Part shown: piece after piece, positions 24,938 to 33,482 of the stretch
Layout of the letters: every line of letters begins with the position of its first letter
Position numbering within the stretch: position 1 is the first letter of the stretch
Assembly (NCBI GenBank): GCA_017448965.1
Contig: JAFSKK010000011.1
Coordinates: 1 to 64,000 of the forward strand
Length of the DNA: 64,000 bases
Reading direction: 5' to 3'
DNA from: Bacteroidaceae bacterium
Lineage (GTDB): Bacteria; Bacteroidota; Bacteroidia; Bacteroidales; Bacteroidaceae
Made by a program: the position numbers and the translations under genes
Notes under the pieces: generated by a model
Told to the model about the DNA's origin: nothing
The model's database searches: none
The model's input: only the letters and a program-made list of their open reading frames with translations

Positions 24938-25108
24938 TCAGTCCTCGTGGCAATGACATTGGCAGTCGCCGGTGTGAGGACAACCATGTTGGCAGGAACC
25001 GCAGTTGCATCCACGGCTCTTACCCGTTGCTTGTCTGTAAATATGTCTGACAAGAAAAAAGAAGGCACAGGCGAGGATGAGGTAAACGATGATGTCTTGC
25101 AGTTCCAT
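24938..25108 (-). CDS. FeoB-associated Cys-rich membrane protein
   Basis: From ATG 25108 the product is 56 aa. One N-terminal membrane helix (DIIVYLILACAFFFLVRHIY) is followed by a basic stretch and a Cys/His-rich tail: CNCGSCQHGCPHTGDCQCHC. This is the standard form of the small FeoB-associated Cys-rich proteins encoded after feoB in Bacteroidetes, thought to help iron(II) transport. The gene starts 10 bp after the feoB stop and is the last of the operon. Confidence 0.88.
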   Translation of the reverse strand: MELQDIIVYLILACAFFFLVRHIYRQATGKSRGCNCGSCQHGCPHTGDCQCHCHED

Positions 25109-25118
25109 GATGAAAGCT

Positions 25119-27434
25119 TTAAAAGAGATGACCAATTTGAAAGACAGCCACAGAGGTGAGCCAAGCCAACAGGGTGGTGTAGAGGGCGGTGAAGACAGCC
25201 CATTTCCATTTGCCCGATTCACCTTTGATGCTAATGCAGGTTGGAATGCAAGGCATGTAGAGAAGGACAAAAATCATGAAACTGAATGCCACCAGAGGCG
25301 TCATTCCGCTGGTGGTGATGTCGCCATGATAGAGCACGGCCATGGTGCTCGCTACAATCTCCTTGGCACCCACACCTGCTATGAGAGCCACACCTTCCTT
25401 CCATTGGAGTCCGCAAGGCTGAATGACGGGTTCTATGGCTTTGCCTATCTGTCCGATATAACTGAGTTCCATCTGCTGCTCCTCGGGCAGTTCTGCATGG
25501 CGAGGGAAGTAGCTGAGTGCCCACACCACGATGCTGGCGAGCAGGATGGTGGTGCCCATCTTCTTGAGGTATTGCTTGCCTTTCTCGCAGGTGTGGCGCG
25601 ACACGCTTTTGGCCGATGGCATACGGTAGGGGGGCAACTCCATGACGAAGGGGCTGCTTTCTCCCCTCACGATGAAGCGGCTGAAAAGTTTTGCCATCAG
25701 GATGCTGAACACGATGCCGACCAGATACATACAGAAGAGAATGAGTGCCGAGTTCTTGGGGAAGAAAGCACCAATGATGATGATGTAAACGGGCAGTCGT
25801 GCCGAACAGGACATGAGGGGGATGATGAGCATGGTGATGAGACGCGACTTGCGGTCTTCGATGGTGCGTGTGGCCATGATGGCGGGAATGTTGCACCCGA
25901 AGCCCATAATCATGGGAATGAATGACTTGCCGTGCAGCCCCATGCGGTGCATGATCTTGTCCATGATGAAGGCAGCACGCGCCATATAGCCGCTGTCTTC
26001 CATCCATGAGATGAAGGCATAGAGAATCATGATGTTAGGCAGAAAAACAATCACTCCGCCCACACCGCTGATGATGCCATCGACGATGAGGTCTTTCAGC
26101 GCACCGTCGGCCATCCATGCACCGACCTGCTCGCCCAGCCATCCAATAGCGGCATCTATCCAATCCATCGGGTATTGCCCGATGTTGAAGGTGCAGAAGA
26201 ACATGAGGTACATGAGCAGGAGAAAAATGGGGTAGCCCCATATCTGATGGGTGACCACAGCATCGATGCGCTTGGTCATGAGGCGTTTGTAGCGGTGCAC
26301 TTTCTGGAAGGTCTCCTTCATGGCACCCTGCACAAAGCCATACTTGGCATCGGTGATGGCCGACTCGCTGTCTTCGTCTATCTCGTTGAGGATGGCTTTC
26401 TGGCACGCATCCCGTTCGGCAAGGATGTCGGTGGCGTTGTCGAGTTTGCGCACAATGCCTTCCACCTGCCGGTCGTTTTCTAAAAGTTTGATGGCGAGGA
26501 AACGGGCGGAATAGTTGTGATGGGGCTCAGGATTGAGACGAATGAGTGCCTCAACCTTGGCAATATTCTCTTCGAGCAACACTCCATGATTGACGTGTAT
26601 ATGCCTGGCTATCTTTTGTTTACCTTCTGCAATCTGGATGATTTGACGAAAGAGCTCCTTGACTCCTTCGCCAGTCTTTCCGACAGTGGGAACGATGGGT
26701 ACTCCGAGGAGGGTGCCGAGTTGCTGCATGTCGAGTTGGTTGCCGCTCTCGCGCAGTTCGTCGTACATGTTGAGCGCCATAATCATGGGCACGTCCATGT
26801 CGATGAGTTGGGTGGTGAGGTAGAGGTTGCGCTCGAGGTTGCTGGCATCGACCACATTGATGATGATGTCAGGATGCTGCTCGATGATGTATTTGCGCAC
26901 ATAGAGTTCCTCGGGCGTATAAGCTGAAAGGGAATAAGTGCCAGGGAGATCGACAAGATGGAAGTGATAACCCTCAAAGTTGAAGTGTCCAACCTTGGCA
27001 TCAACGGTTACGCCAGAGTAGTTGCCGACGCGCTCGTGTGCTCCGCTGGCAATGTTGAAAAGAGAGGTTTTGCCGCAGTTGGGATTGCCGACAAAGACCA
27101 CGTTGAGTTCGTGCTCTTTCTCTTTGGCCAAGCGGAGAATAAGGTCTTCGCAATCGTTGGCTGGTATGCCTTGAAGGTCGGGATGATGGGCTTTCCACGC
27201 TTTGGCTTCTTCCTCGCTGACCACTTCGACGAGTTCTGCCTCAGCACGGCGAAGGCTAACCTCATAATCCATGATTTTATATTTAACGGGGTCGTGCAGA
27301 GGGGCATTGAGCAACACCTCCACGCTCTTGCCTTTGATGAAGCCCATCTCCACGATGCGTTTGCGAAAACCGCCGTGCCCCATCACTCTCACGATGATAC
27401 CTTTTTCTCCCGTCTTTAACGCTGAAAGTTTCAT
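25119..27434 (-). CDS. feoB: FeoA-FeoB fusion, ferrous iron transporter
   Basis: From ATG 27434 the product is 771 aa. Residues 1-75 are a FeoA SH3-like domain (KLSALKTGEKGIIVRVMGHG). The FeoB G domain follows, with P-loop GNPNCGKT at 116-123 and DLPGTYSL as the G3 motif, then the helical insulation domain and polytopic FeoB core with the two Gate motifs (region around CNIPAIMATRTI and CSARLPVYIIII). It imports Fe2+ across the inner membrane. The FeoA-FeoB fusion is common in Bacteroidales. A longer open frame to 27551 would overlap the promoter box at 27460-27453, so the 27434 start is chosen. Confidence 0.95.
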   Translation of the reverse strand: MKLSALKTGEKGIIVRVMGHGGFRKRIVEMGFIKGKSVEVLLNAPLHDPVKYKIMDYEVSLRRAEAELVEVVSEEEAKAWKAHHPDLQGIPANDCEDLILRLAKEKEHELNVVFVGNPNCGKTSLFNIASGAHERVGNYSGVTVDAKVGHFNFEGYHFHLVDLPGTYSLSAYTPEELYVRKYIIEQHPDIIINVVDASNLERNLYLTTQLIDMDVPMIMALNMYDELRESGNQLDMQQLGTLLGVPIVPTVGKTGEGVKELFRQIIQIAEGKQKIARHIHVNHGVLLEENIAKVEALIRLNPEPHHNYSARFLAIKLLENDRQVEGIVRKLDNATDILAERDACQKAILNEIDEDSESAITDAKYGFVQGAMKETFQKVHRYKRLMTKRIDAVVTHQIWGYPIFLLLMYLMFFCTFNIGQYPMDWIDAAIGWLGEQVGAWMADGALKDLIVDGIISGVGGVIVFLPNIMILYAFISWMEDSGYMARAAFIMDKIMHRMGLHGKSFIPMIMGFGCNIPAIMATRTIEDRKSRLITMLIIPLMSCSARLPVYIIIIGAFFPKNSALILFCMYLVGIVFSILMAKLFSRFIVRGESSPFVMELPPYRMPSAKSVSRHTCEKGKQYLKKMGTTILLASIVVWALSYFPRHAELPEEQQMELSYIGQIGKAIEPVIQPCGLQWKEGVALIAGVGAKEIVASTMAVLYHGDITTSGMTPLVAFSFMIFVLLYMPCIPTCISIKGESGKWKWAVFTALYTTLLAWLTSVAVFQIGHLF

Positions 27435-27452
27435 GCCGTTGTAATTTGGGTG

Positions 27453-27460
27453 CAAAGTTA
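27453..27460 (-). promoter_or_regulatory. -7 box of feoAB
   Basis: CAAAGTTA on plus reads TAACTTTG on minus, 18 bp before the feoAB ATG. It is divergent to the regulator promoter at 27560-27567. Confidence 0.6.
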
Positions 27461-27559
27461 CGTCGTTTTGCCGTGCTGTACAATACTCAAAAGTTGGTAA
27501 TTTGTACATTATATATAAATAAAAGCCCTTTTTTCGCCTTCTATGTCGCATTTTTTCTT

Positions 27560-27567
27560 TAACTTTG
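27560..27567 (+). promoter_or_regulatory. -7 box of the hemerythrin-LuxR gene
   Basis: TAACTTTG lies 19 bp before the ATG at 27587. Together with the feoAB box it defines a compact divergent promoter region of about 150 bp. Confidence 0.6.
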
Positions 27568-27586
27568 CACCTAATTTGTTAGAATT

Positions 27587-28540
27587 ATGGCTGGTCAGTA
27601 CAAATCGACAGACAAATTGAGTTATGTGATTGCCAACGATTATCGCCTCTTGCAGGTGATGAGCCGTTTTGGCATTTCCTTGGGCTTTGGCGAGAAGACC
27701 ATCACGGCGGTGTGTCGCCAGTGTGGGGTGGATGCTGATACGTTCTTGACCATCATCAACTATGTGAAGGATGGGGCAGAAAATCGTCCGCAACATGTGG
27801 AGCAAGTGAAGGTGGATTCCGTGTTGGGCTACTTGAAGCGCTCCCACTCGTATTTTCTCGGCTATCTCTTTCCGAACATTCGGTTTCATTTGTTGAATGC
27901 CATCGATTGTTCGGTGCAGAATGAAATCGCCTTTTTGGTGCTGAAGTTCTTTGATGAGTATGTGGAGGAAGTGCGCAGCCACATGGAGTATGAGGAGACG
28001 ACGGTGTATGCTTACGTGCAGCGGTTGTTGAATGGCGAGTTTGTGTCTATCGACAACAGTCATTTGCTTTCACGCCACCACGAGGCGATAGAAAGCAAGT
28101 TGAAGGAGTTGAAGAACCTCTTCATGCAGTATTATCCGCAGACGGAAATCAACGAGAAACTGAATGCAGTCATCGTGTCCATCTATCAGGCAGAGGAGGA
28201 GGTGAGCATCCACAGTATGGTGGAGGACAACATCTTTGTGCCTGCTGTTCGCAGGTTGGAACATCAAACAAGGATGAAACAGCCAGATGAGGATGTGCCA
28301 CAAAGTAGTTCGCCCAATGCTAACGAGGAACAGTTGTCGGAACGCGAGAAAGAGATTGTGGTGTGTGTGGCGAAAGGAATGTCGAACAAGGAGATTGCTG
28401 ATGTGCTTTGCCTCTCTGTGAACACGGTGACGACGCATCGCCGCAATATTGCGCGGAAACTGCAAATCCACTCACCAGCAGGCATTACAATTTATGCGAT
28501 TGTGAACAAATTGGTGACATTAGACGAAGTGAATATATAA
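27587..28540 (+). CDS. Hemerythrin/RIC-like sensor fused to LuxR-type HTH
   Basis: This 317-aa protein has three parts. Residues 1-60 resemble the DUF542 N-terminal domain of RIC/ScdA (YtfE) proteins, including CRQCGV. Residues about 80-225 form a hemerythrin-like helical bundle with candidate di-iron ligands H87, H132/E136 (RSHMEYEE), H164/H165 and H209/E213 (EEEVSIHSMVEDNIF). Residues 248-312 are a GerE/LuxR HTH (LSEREKEIVVCVAKGMSNKE). It is probably a cytoplasmic one-component regulator sensing NO, oxygen or iron through the di-iron site. Divergent placement from feoAB suggests control of iron uptake or of its own gene. This class occurs in Bacteroidales but its ligand is not established as far as I know. 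Confidence 0.82.
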   Translation: MAGQYKSTDKLSYVIANDYRLLQVMSRFGISLGFGEKTITAVCRQCGVDADTFLTIINYVKDGAENRPQHVEQVKVDSVLGYLKRSHSYFLGYLFPNIRFHLLNAIDCSVQNEIAFLVLKFFDEYVEEVRSHMEYEETTVYAYVQRLLNGEFVSIDNSHLLSRHHEAIESKLKELKNLFMQYYPQTEINEKLNAVIVSIYQAEEEVSIHSMVEDNIFVPAVRRLEHQTRMKQPDEDVPQSSSPNANEEQLSEREKEIVVCVAKGMSNKEIADVLCLSVNTVTTHRRNIARKLQIHSPAGITIYAIVNKLVTLDEVNI

Positions 28541-28558
28541 ATTATCAAACATTATTAT

Positions 28559-29668
28559 ATGGAAAGAAAAGTTGCTCTTATTACAGGTATCACCGGCCAA
28601 GACGGTTCTTACCTTTCTGAATTCCTCCTGGCAAAAGGCTATGAGGTGCATGGTACCATTCGTCGTTCATCGGTGGATTATCGTGAACGTATCGCCCATC
28701 TGGAGGGTACTCCTAACTTCCACTTGCATTATGCTGACCTTGGCGACTCGATGTCTATGCTACAGGTGGTCAGCAAGGTGCAGCCAACAGAAATTTACAA
28801 CCTCGCTGCTCAGTCGCACGTGCAGGTAAGTTTCGACTCTCCTGAGTTCACGGCCGATGTCGATGCTGTAGGTGTGCTCCGTGTGCTGGAGGCCGTTCGT
28901 TTGTGTGGATTGACTGACAAGTGCCGCATCTACCAAGCTTCCACTTCTGAATTGTATGGTAAGGTGGAGGAGGTTCCGCAGAATGAAAAGACTCCTTTCC
29001 ATCCTTATTCTCCATACGCAGTTGCCAAACTCTATGGCTTCTGGATTGTAAAGGAATATCGTGAGGCCTACAACATGTACTGCTGTTCAGGCATCCTGTT
29101 CAACCACGAGAGTGAACGTCGTGGCGAGACTTTCGTGACTCGCAAGATTACTCTCGCCGCCGCACGTATTGCTCAAGGTAAGCAGGAGAAACTCTATCTT
29201 GGCAATCTCTCTTCACTCCGCGACTGGGGTTATGCTAAGGACTATGTGGAGTGTATGTGGCTCATCCTTCAGCAGGAGAAGCCCGAAGACTTCGTGATTG
29301 CTACGGGTGTGCAGCACTCTGTACGTGAGTTTGCCTACTATGCATTCAAGGCTGCTGGCATCGAACTGAAGTTTGAGGGTGAAGGCATGGACGAGAAAGG
29401 TGTCTGCATTGCAGGTCCAGAGAACTTGATTGGCAAAACACTCGTTGAAGTTTCTGCTGATTTCTATCGTCCTACAGATGTGGTGAACCTTTGGGGTGAC
29501 CCCACCAAGGCAAAGGAGAAACTGGGTTGGAATCCTCAGACAACATCTTTCGAACAACTCGTTTCCATTATGGTGAAGCATGATATGGAGAAGGTGGCTG
29601 CCGACCATGTGGCATCGGTGATGCGCACCAACCTTGCTGAATACCTCGAGAAAGGACTTGTGAAGTAA
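28559..29668 (+). CDS. gmd: GDP-mannose 4,6-dehydratase
   Basis: This 369-aa extended short-chain dehydrogenase has an NADP site ([17 protein letters not shown]), a catalytic Thr/Ser-Glu region ([15 protein letters not shown]) and the YxxxK motif in [11 protein letters not shown]. It converts GDP-mannose to GDP-4-keto-6-deoxy-mannose, the first step to GDP-L-fucose. The next gene, 37 bp on, encodes the second step. GDP-fucose feeds surface glycans and the O-glycosylation of Bacteroidetes exported proteins. Confidence 0.96.
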   Translation: MERKVALITGITGQDGSYLSEFLLAKGYEVHGTIRRSSVDYRERIAHLEGTPNFHLHYADLGDSMSMLQVVSKVQPTEIYNLAAQSHVQVSFDSPEFTADVDAVGVLRVLEAVRLCGLTDKCRIYQASTSELYGKVEEVPQNEKTPFHPYSPYAVAKLYGFWIVKEYREAYNMYCCSGILFNHESERRGETFVTRKITLAAARIAQGKQEKLYLGNLSSLRDWGYAKDYVECMWLILQQEKPEDFVIATGVQHSVREFAYYAFKAAGIELKFEGEGMDEKGVCIAGPENLIGKTLVEVSADFYRPTDVVNLWGDPTKAKEKLGWNPQTTSFEQLVSIMVKHDMEKVAADHVASVMRTNLAEYLEKGLVK

Positions 29669-29705
29669 AACAACGAATCGAACGAATAGGACGAATATCT
29701 CGAAT

Positions 29706-30902
29706 ATGACACTCGATAAGAATTCAAAGATCTTTGTGGCAGGTCATCATGGACTGGTGGGCTCTGCCATCTGGAATAACCTGAAGGCGCGTGGTTACGA
29801 GAATTTGGTGGGCAAGTCTCATGCAGAGTTGGATTTGCTCGACCCTGTTGCAGTCAAAAAATTCTTCGATGAGGAACAGCCTGATGCGGTTGTGTTGGCT
29901 GCCGCTCATGTGGGGGGTATCATGGCAAACCTACAATACCGTGCCGACTTCATCTATCAGAACCTGCAGATTCAGCAGAATGTGATTGGCGAGGCATGGA
30001 AGCACGGAGTGAAGAAACTCCTCTTTCTCGGCTCCACCTGCATTTATCCAGGCGAAGCACCTCAGCCAATGCCTGAAGATTGCTTGCTCACCTCTCCACT
30101 CGAATACACGAACGAACCATACGCCATCGCCAAGATTGCTGGGTTGAAGATGTGTGAGTCGTTCAACCTTCAATATGGCACCAACTACATCGCTGTGATG
30201 CCTACGAATCTGTATGGTCCTAACGACAATTTCCACCTCGAGAACTCTCATGTGCTTCCAGCCATGATTCGTAAGATTTATCTGGCAAAATGCCTGAACG
30301 AGGGTGATTGGGAGGCTGTTCGCAAAGACTTGGGGCTTCGTCCCGTATCGATGAAAGTTCCTAAGATGGTGGATGGACAAGGTGCTCCAGAAGAGAATGC
30401 ATCGAAAGCCACACAAACCATTATGGCGACAGCGATGAGCGACGAATACACCATCCTTCAGGTGTTGCGTCATTATGGCATCACTCCAGAAGCCGTCACG
30501 CTATGGGGAACAGGTGCACCTATGCGTGAGTTCCTCTGGAGCGAGGAGATGGCTGATGCTTCAGTGCATTGCCTCTTGAATGTGGACTTCCAGGATGTGA
30601 TTGAGAAGAGCAACTTCGTTGTGAACCGTGATGGCATCAAGGAAATCCGCAACTGTCACATCAATGTGGGTACTGGAAAGGAAATCTCCATCAAGGAAGT
30701 GGCAGAGAAAATCATGCAGGAGATTGGTTTCAAGGGTGAACTCCGTTGGGATGCTTCGAAGCCCGATGGAACGCTGAAGAAACTGACTGATGTGGAGAAG
30801 CTGCATCGTCTTGGATGGCATCACACCATCGAGATAGATGAGGGCATTCATCGTCTGTATGAATGGTATCTGAAAGGCATTTGTATTAACCACAAACAGT
30901 GA
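29706..30902 (+). CDS. fcl: GDP-L-fucose synthase
   Basis: This 398-aa protein has a nucleotide-binding start (IFVAGHHGLVGSAIWNNL), conserved CIYP and the YAIAKIAG catalytic Tyr-Lys pair, as in GDP-4-keto-6-deoxy-mannose epimerase/reductase. It completes GDP-L-fucose synthesis with gmd. It is about 70-80 residues longer than E. coli Fcl (~320 aa); the extra length includes an insertion around residues 195-245, a common Bacteroidetes feature. Its stop overlaps the GTG start of the next gene. Confidence 0.95.
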   Translation: MTLDKNSKIFVAGHHGLVGSAIWNNLKARGYENLVGKSHAELDLLDPVAVKKFFDEEQPDAVVLAAAHVGGIMANLQYRADFIYQNLQIQQNVIGEAWKHGVKKLLFLGSTCIYPGEAPQPMPEDCLLTSPLEYTNEPYAIAKIAGLKMCESFNLQYGTNYIAVMPTNLYGPNDNFHLENSHVLPAMIRKIYLAKCLNEGDWEAVRKDLGLRPVSMKVPKMVDGQGAPEENASKATQTIMATAMSDEYTILQVLRHYGITPEAVTLWGTGAPMREFLWSEEMADASVHCLLNVDFQDVIEKSNFVVNRDGIKEIRNCHINVGTGKEISIKEVAEKIMQEIGFKGELRWDASKPDGTLKKLTDVEKLHRLGWHHTIEIDEGIHRLYEWYLKGICINHKQ

Positions 30903-31669
30903 TTAGCAAAAACAAAATCAAATATATCCGTTCGCTGGAGATGAAGAAGCATCGTAAGGCGAACGGTGTGTTTGTAGCTGAAGGCTACAAACTGGTTGGT
31001 GATTTGCTGAATCATTTCGAATGCGTGTATGTTGCAGCTACCTCTGACTGGCTTTCAACACATGAAGGATGGTTCAATGCGCAGCGTGAAAAGGACTTGG
31101 AAGTAGATGAAGTGACGGATGAAGAACTCCGTAAAATCAGTTTTCAGGAGACTCCGCAACAGGTGTTGGCCATTTTCAGACAGCCCGACGAATCGGTGGA
31201 GGCTTCAGTTGTGATGAAAACCCAACTCTGCTTGGCTCTTGACGATGTGCAAAATCCTGGAAATCTGGGCACGATTGTGCGTTTGGCAGATTGGTTTGGC
31301 ATCGAACACATCTTTTGTTCTCGTGGATGTGCTGACATCTATAATTCCAAAACTGTACAGGCAACGATGGGTGCAATGGCTCGTGTGCAGGTTCACTATG
31401 TGGATTTGCTAGAAGTGCTGAGCAGTTTGGATCAAAACACTCCTGTTTATGGAACTTTTCTTGATGGAGAGAATCTCTATAATAAGGAACTGGAGAACAG
31501 GGGTGTTATTGTGATGGGAAATGAAGGTAAAGGCGTATCCAAGGATGTGGAGATGTTTGTTACCGAACGGCTCTACATCCCAAATTATCCTACAGGACGG
31601 GAAACTTCAGAGTCTTTGAATGTGGCCATCGCCACAGCTATCGTATGTGCTGAGTTCCGCAGGAGATAG
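30899..31669 (+). CDS. SpoU/TrmH-family RNA 2'-O-methyltransferase
   Basis: This 256-aa protein starts at GTG overlapping the fcl stop. The N-terminal substrate-binding domain (KHRKANGVFVAEGYKLV) is followed by the SPOUT knot domain with motifs LALDDVQNPGNLGTIVRLAD, VIMGNEGKGVSKDV and IPNYPTGRETSESLNVAIA. It methylates 2'-OH of a ribose in 23S rRNA or tRNA with SAM; the exact target is not predictable. Its translation appears coupled to fcl though the function is unrelated. Confidence 0.9.
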   Translation: MISKNKIKYIRSLEMKKHRKANGVFVAEGYKLVGDLLNHFECVYVAATSDWLSTHEGWFNAQREKDLEVDEVTDEELRKISFQETPQQVLAIFRQPDESVEASVVMKTQLCLALDDVQNPGNLGTIVRLADWFGIEHIFCSRGCADIYNSKTVQATMGAMARVQVHYVDLLEVLSSLDQNTPVYGTFLDGENLYNKELENRGVIVMGNEGKGVSKDVEMFVTERLYIPNYPTGRETSESLNVAIATAIVCAEFRRR

Positions 31670-31855
31670 CACTTCCTGTGTATGATAAGCCTCTTTTCCT
31701 CGGATGATGATAGTACCACCAAGCCATTCGGTCATGGGTAGTTCGTTGGTAAGGGGATAATGATTCATCACCAAATGTTCAAAGAGTTCTACAACGTAAT
31801 TGTTGTGGAACTCTTTTTCGTTGATAAATACTCTTGATGCAGCCACTCGTCTCAT
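31607..31855 (-). CDS. Small conserved hypothetical protein (82 aa)
   Basis: This 82-aa product starts MRRVAASRVFINEKEFHNNY and contains ELPMTEWLGGTIIIRG. The last 21 codons overlap the 3' end of the convergent trmH-like gene. It lies 19 bp after the DUF4296 gene on the same strand and so probably ends the ileS-lspA-DUF4296 operon. It has no signal peptide or domain I can name. The well-ordered N-terminal sequence and operon position favour a real gene. Confidence 0.6.
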   Translation of the reverse strand: MRRVAASRVFINEKEFHNNYVVELFEHLVMNHYPLTNELPMTEWLGGTIIIRGKEAYHTQEVLSPAELSTYDSCGDGHIQRL

Positions 31856-31874
31856 ATCTCATACCTCCTACATC

Positions 31875-32837
31875 TTACCTTTTCCTTCTTCTCGGCCCAA
31901 TGGAATTTGGAGTACGCACAGAGGGTGCTTTCTGAATCTTGATTTGTTCTCCAGATTTGTTCTGTTGGCGAAGTTCTTCTGGCGAGAGACGACGTTTCAC
32001 CTCTTGGAAGGCTGAATCCTCTTTTATCGTATCTTCCGGTAAACTGTCGGTTGGCTCTTCCACTATTTCTTTGGGCTTCTCGTGCATACGAACCAATGAT
32101 ATGTCGTCAATCAAACAGAGATTTCGGATGGTTTTCTTCCCTTGATAATAGAAAAATCCGGTAATGTTCTTGATGTCCTTGGTGGCATCAGTTTGCAAGG
32201 TGAGTTGTTGTGTGCCATTGGATGTAATGACACGTGAAACCCCTGCTGTTTTTCCGTCCGTGTAACAGACACCTAATCCGACACTCAGCATCATGTCGTA
32301 AGTGGACATATCTTCCCTGATAAACACGGGAGTGAGGGTCAAAATGAACTGGTCATTTCTTCGGAAACTGGTATCAGCATGGATGGTGAAACTTTCGTGG
32401 TTCAGTAAATCTTTGCTATGCAGGGCAAGTGTACGGGCAGAACTCCAAAGGTTCGTTGTGTCACCTCCCGTTGCATAAATCGCCATCATGTCGTTATTGC
32501 CGTTCACAATCTGAACTTCTTCGTTGATGGATGTATAACGCTCTTTCAGATGAGTGTAGATTTTATACAAATCTTTGGGATGGCGATTGTAATAAACGAT
32601 AGATGAATCAAACTGCTCTTCGGTGATGCCATGCTTCGCATATACAGAATTGATATAGTCTTGTGCCTTCTCCATCCGTTCTTCCGATGTCGGAAGTTGG
32701 TCAATAACGCCTTGCATCAAATGGTAGTCATACAGCACATCCTCCATTTTGCCGCGTGAAAGCACGTCTTTCGGACGGTCATCGCATGCCACAAAAAGGA
32801 ACATGATGAAAACGGGGATGGCAAAACGGAAACTCAT
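31875..32837 (-). CDS. DUF4296 lipoprotein
   Basis: This 320-aa protein has a lipobox (LFVAC, C18) followed by DDRP. The DUF4296 block begins at VLSRGKMEDVLYDYHLMQGV and covers about residues 24-110. A beta-rich middle follows, then a Pro/Glu/Arg-rich tail ending RRRKR. DUF4296 proteins are found almost only in Bacteroidetes, typically next to lspA as here, and their role is unknown. It lies 15 bp after the lspA stop. Confidence 0.85.
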   Translation of the reverse strand: MSFRFAIPVFIMFLFVACDDRPKDVLSRGKMEDVLYDYHLMQGVIDQLPTSEERMEKAQDYINSVYAKHGITEEQFDSSIVYYNRHPKDLYKIYTHLKERYTSINEEVQIVNGNNDMMAIYATGGDTTNLWSSARTLALHSKDLLNHESFTIHADTSFRRNDQFILTLTPVFIREDMSTYDMMLSVGLGVCYTDGKTAGVSRVITSNGTQQLTLQTDATKDIKNITGFFYYQGKKTIRNLCLIDDISLVRMHEKPKEIVEEPTDSLPEDTIKEDSAFQEVKRRLSPEELRQQNKSGEQIKIQKAPSVRTPNSIGPRRRKR

Positions 32838-32852
32838 GGCTACTTCAATCTT

Positions 32853-33476
32853 TCAATTCTTCTTGATCTGATATTGGCTGATTAACTTGTGATAGAACAG
32901 CAACAATGCCACGATGCCACACGAGATGGCTGCGTCAGCAAAGTTAAAGATAGGGGAGAAGAACACACAATGCTGCCCCGAATAGACCGGCATCCAATCA
33001 GGCATATCCCATTCAATCAGAGGGAAGTAGAACATATCGACCACCTTGCCATAGAGGAACTCACCATATCCTTCTCCCCAAGGCTGAAAATCTGCCACCT
33101 GCGGATAAGGAGGATTGTTGAAAATAAGTCCGTAGAAAAGACAATCGATGATGTTGCCTGCCGCACCTGCTGCGATGAGAGTGAGACAGACAATGTATCC
33201 TATGGGTCGTCTGCGTCGAATTTCTTTGAAAATGAACCAGCCAATCAGACAGACAGCCACGATGCGGAAGAGGGTGAGGAAGAGTTTTCCGCCCCACAGT
33301 TCCCATCCGAAAGCCATACCGTTGTTTTCCACAAACAGGAGGCTGAACCAACTGGTGATTTCGATGCGTTCACCCAAATACATGCCCGTCTTGACACTGA
33401 CCTTGATGATTTGGTCAATGACAAGAACGGCCATGAATAGGACGATGGAAAGAATATGCTTGTTCTTTCTGTTCAT
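32853..33476 (-). CDS. lspA: Lipoprotein signal peptidase (signal peptidase II)
   Basis: The start is taken at ATG 33476 (MNRKNKHILS) rather than a TTG two codons earlier; the product is 207 aa with four membrane helices. Catalytic Asp motifs are GAAGNIIDCLFYG and FNFADAAIS. It cleaves prolipoproteins before the lipidated Cys and so serves the many lipoproteins in this window. It starts 6 bp after the ileS stop. It is longer than E. coli LspA (164 aa) because of an insertion between the two Asp motifs, as in other Bacteroidales. Confidence 0.93.
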   Translation of the reverse strand: MNRKNKHILSIVLFMAVLVIDQIIKVSVKTGMYLGERIEITSWFSLLFVENNGMAFGWELWGGKLFLTLFRIVAVCLIGWFIFKEIRRRRPIGYIVCLTLIAAGAAGNIIDCLFYGLIFNNPPYPQVADFQPWGEGYGEFLYGKVVDMFYFPLIEWDMPDWMPVYSGQHCVFFSPIFNFADAAISCGIVALLLFYHKLISQYQIKKN

Positions 33477-33482
33477 CTGCAA

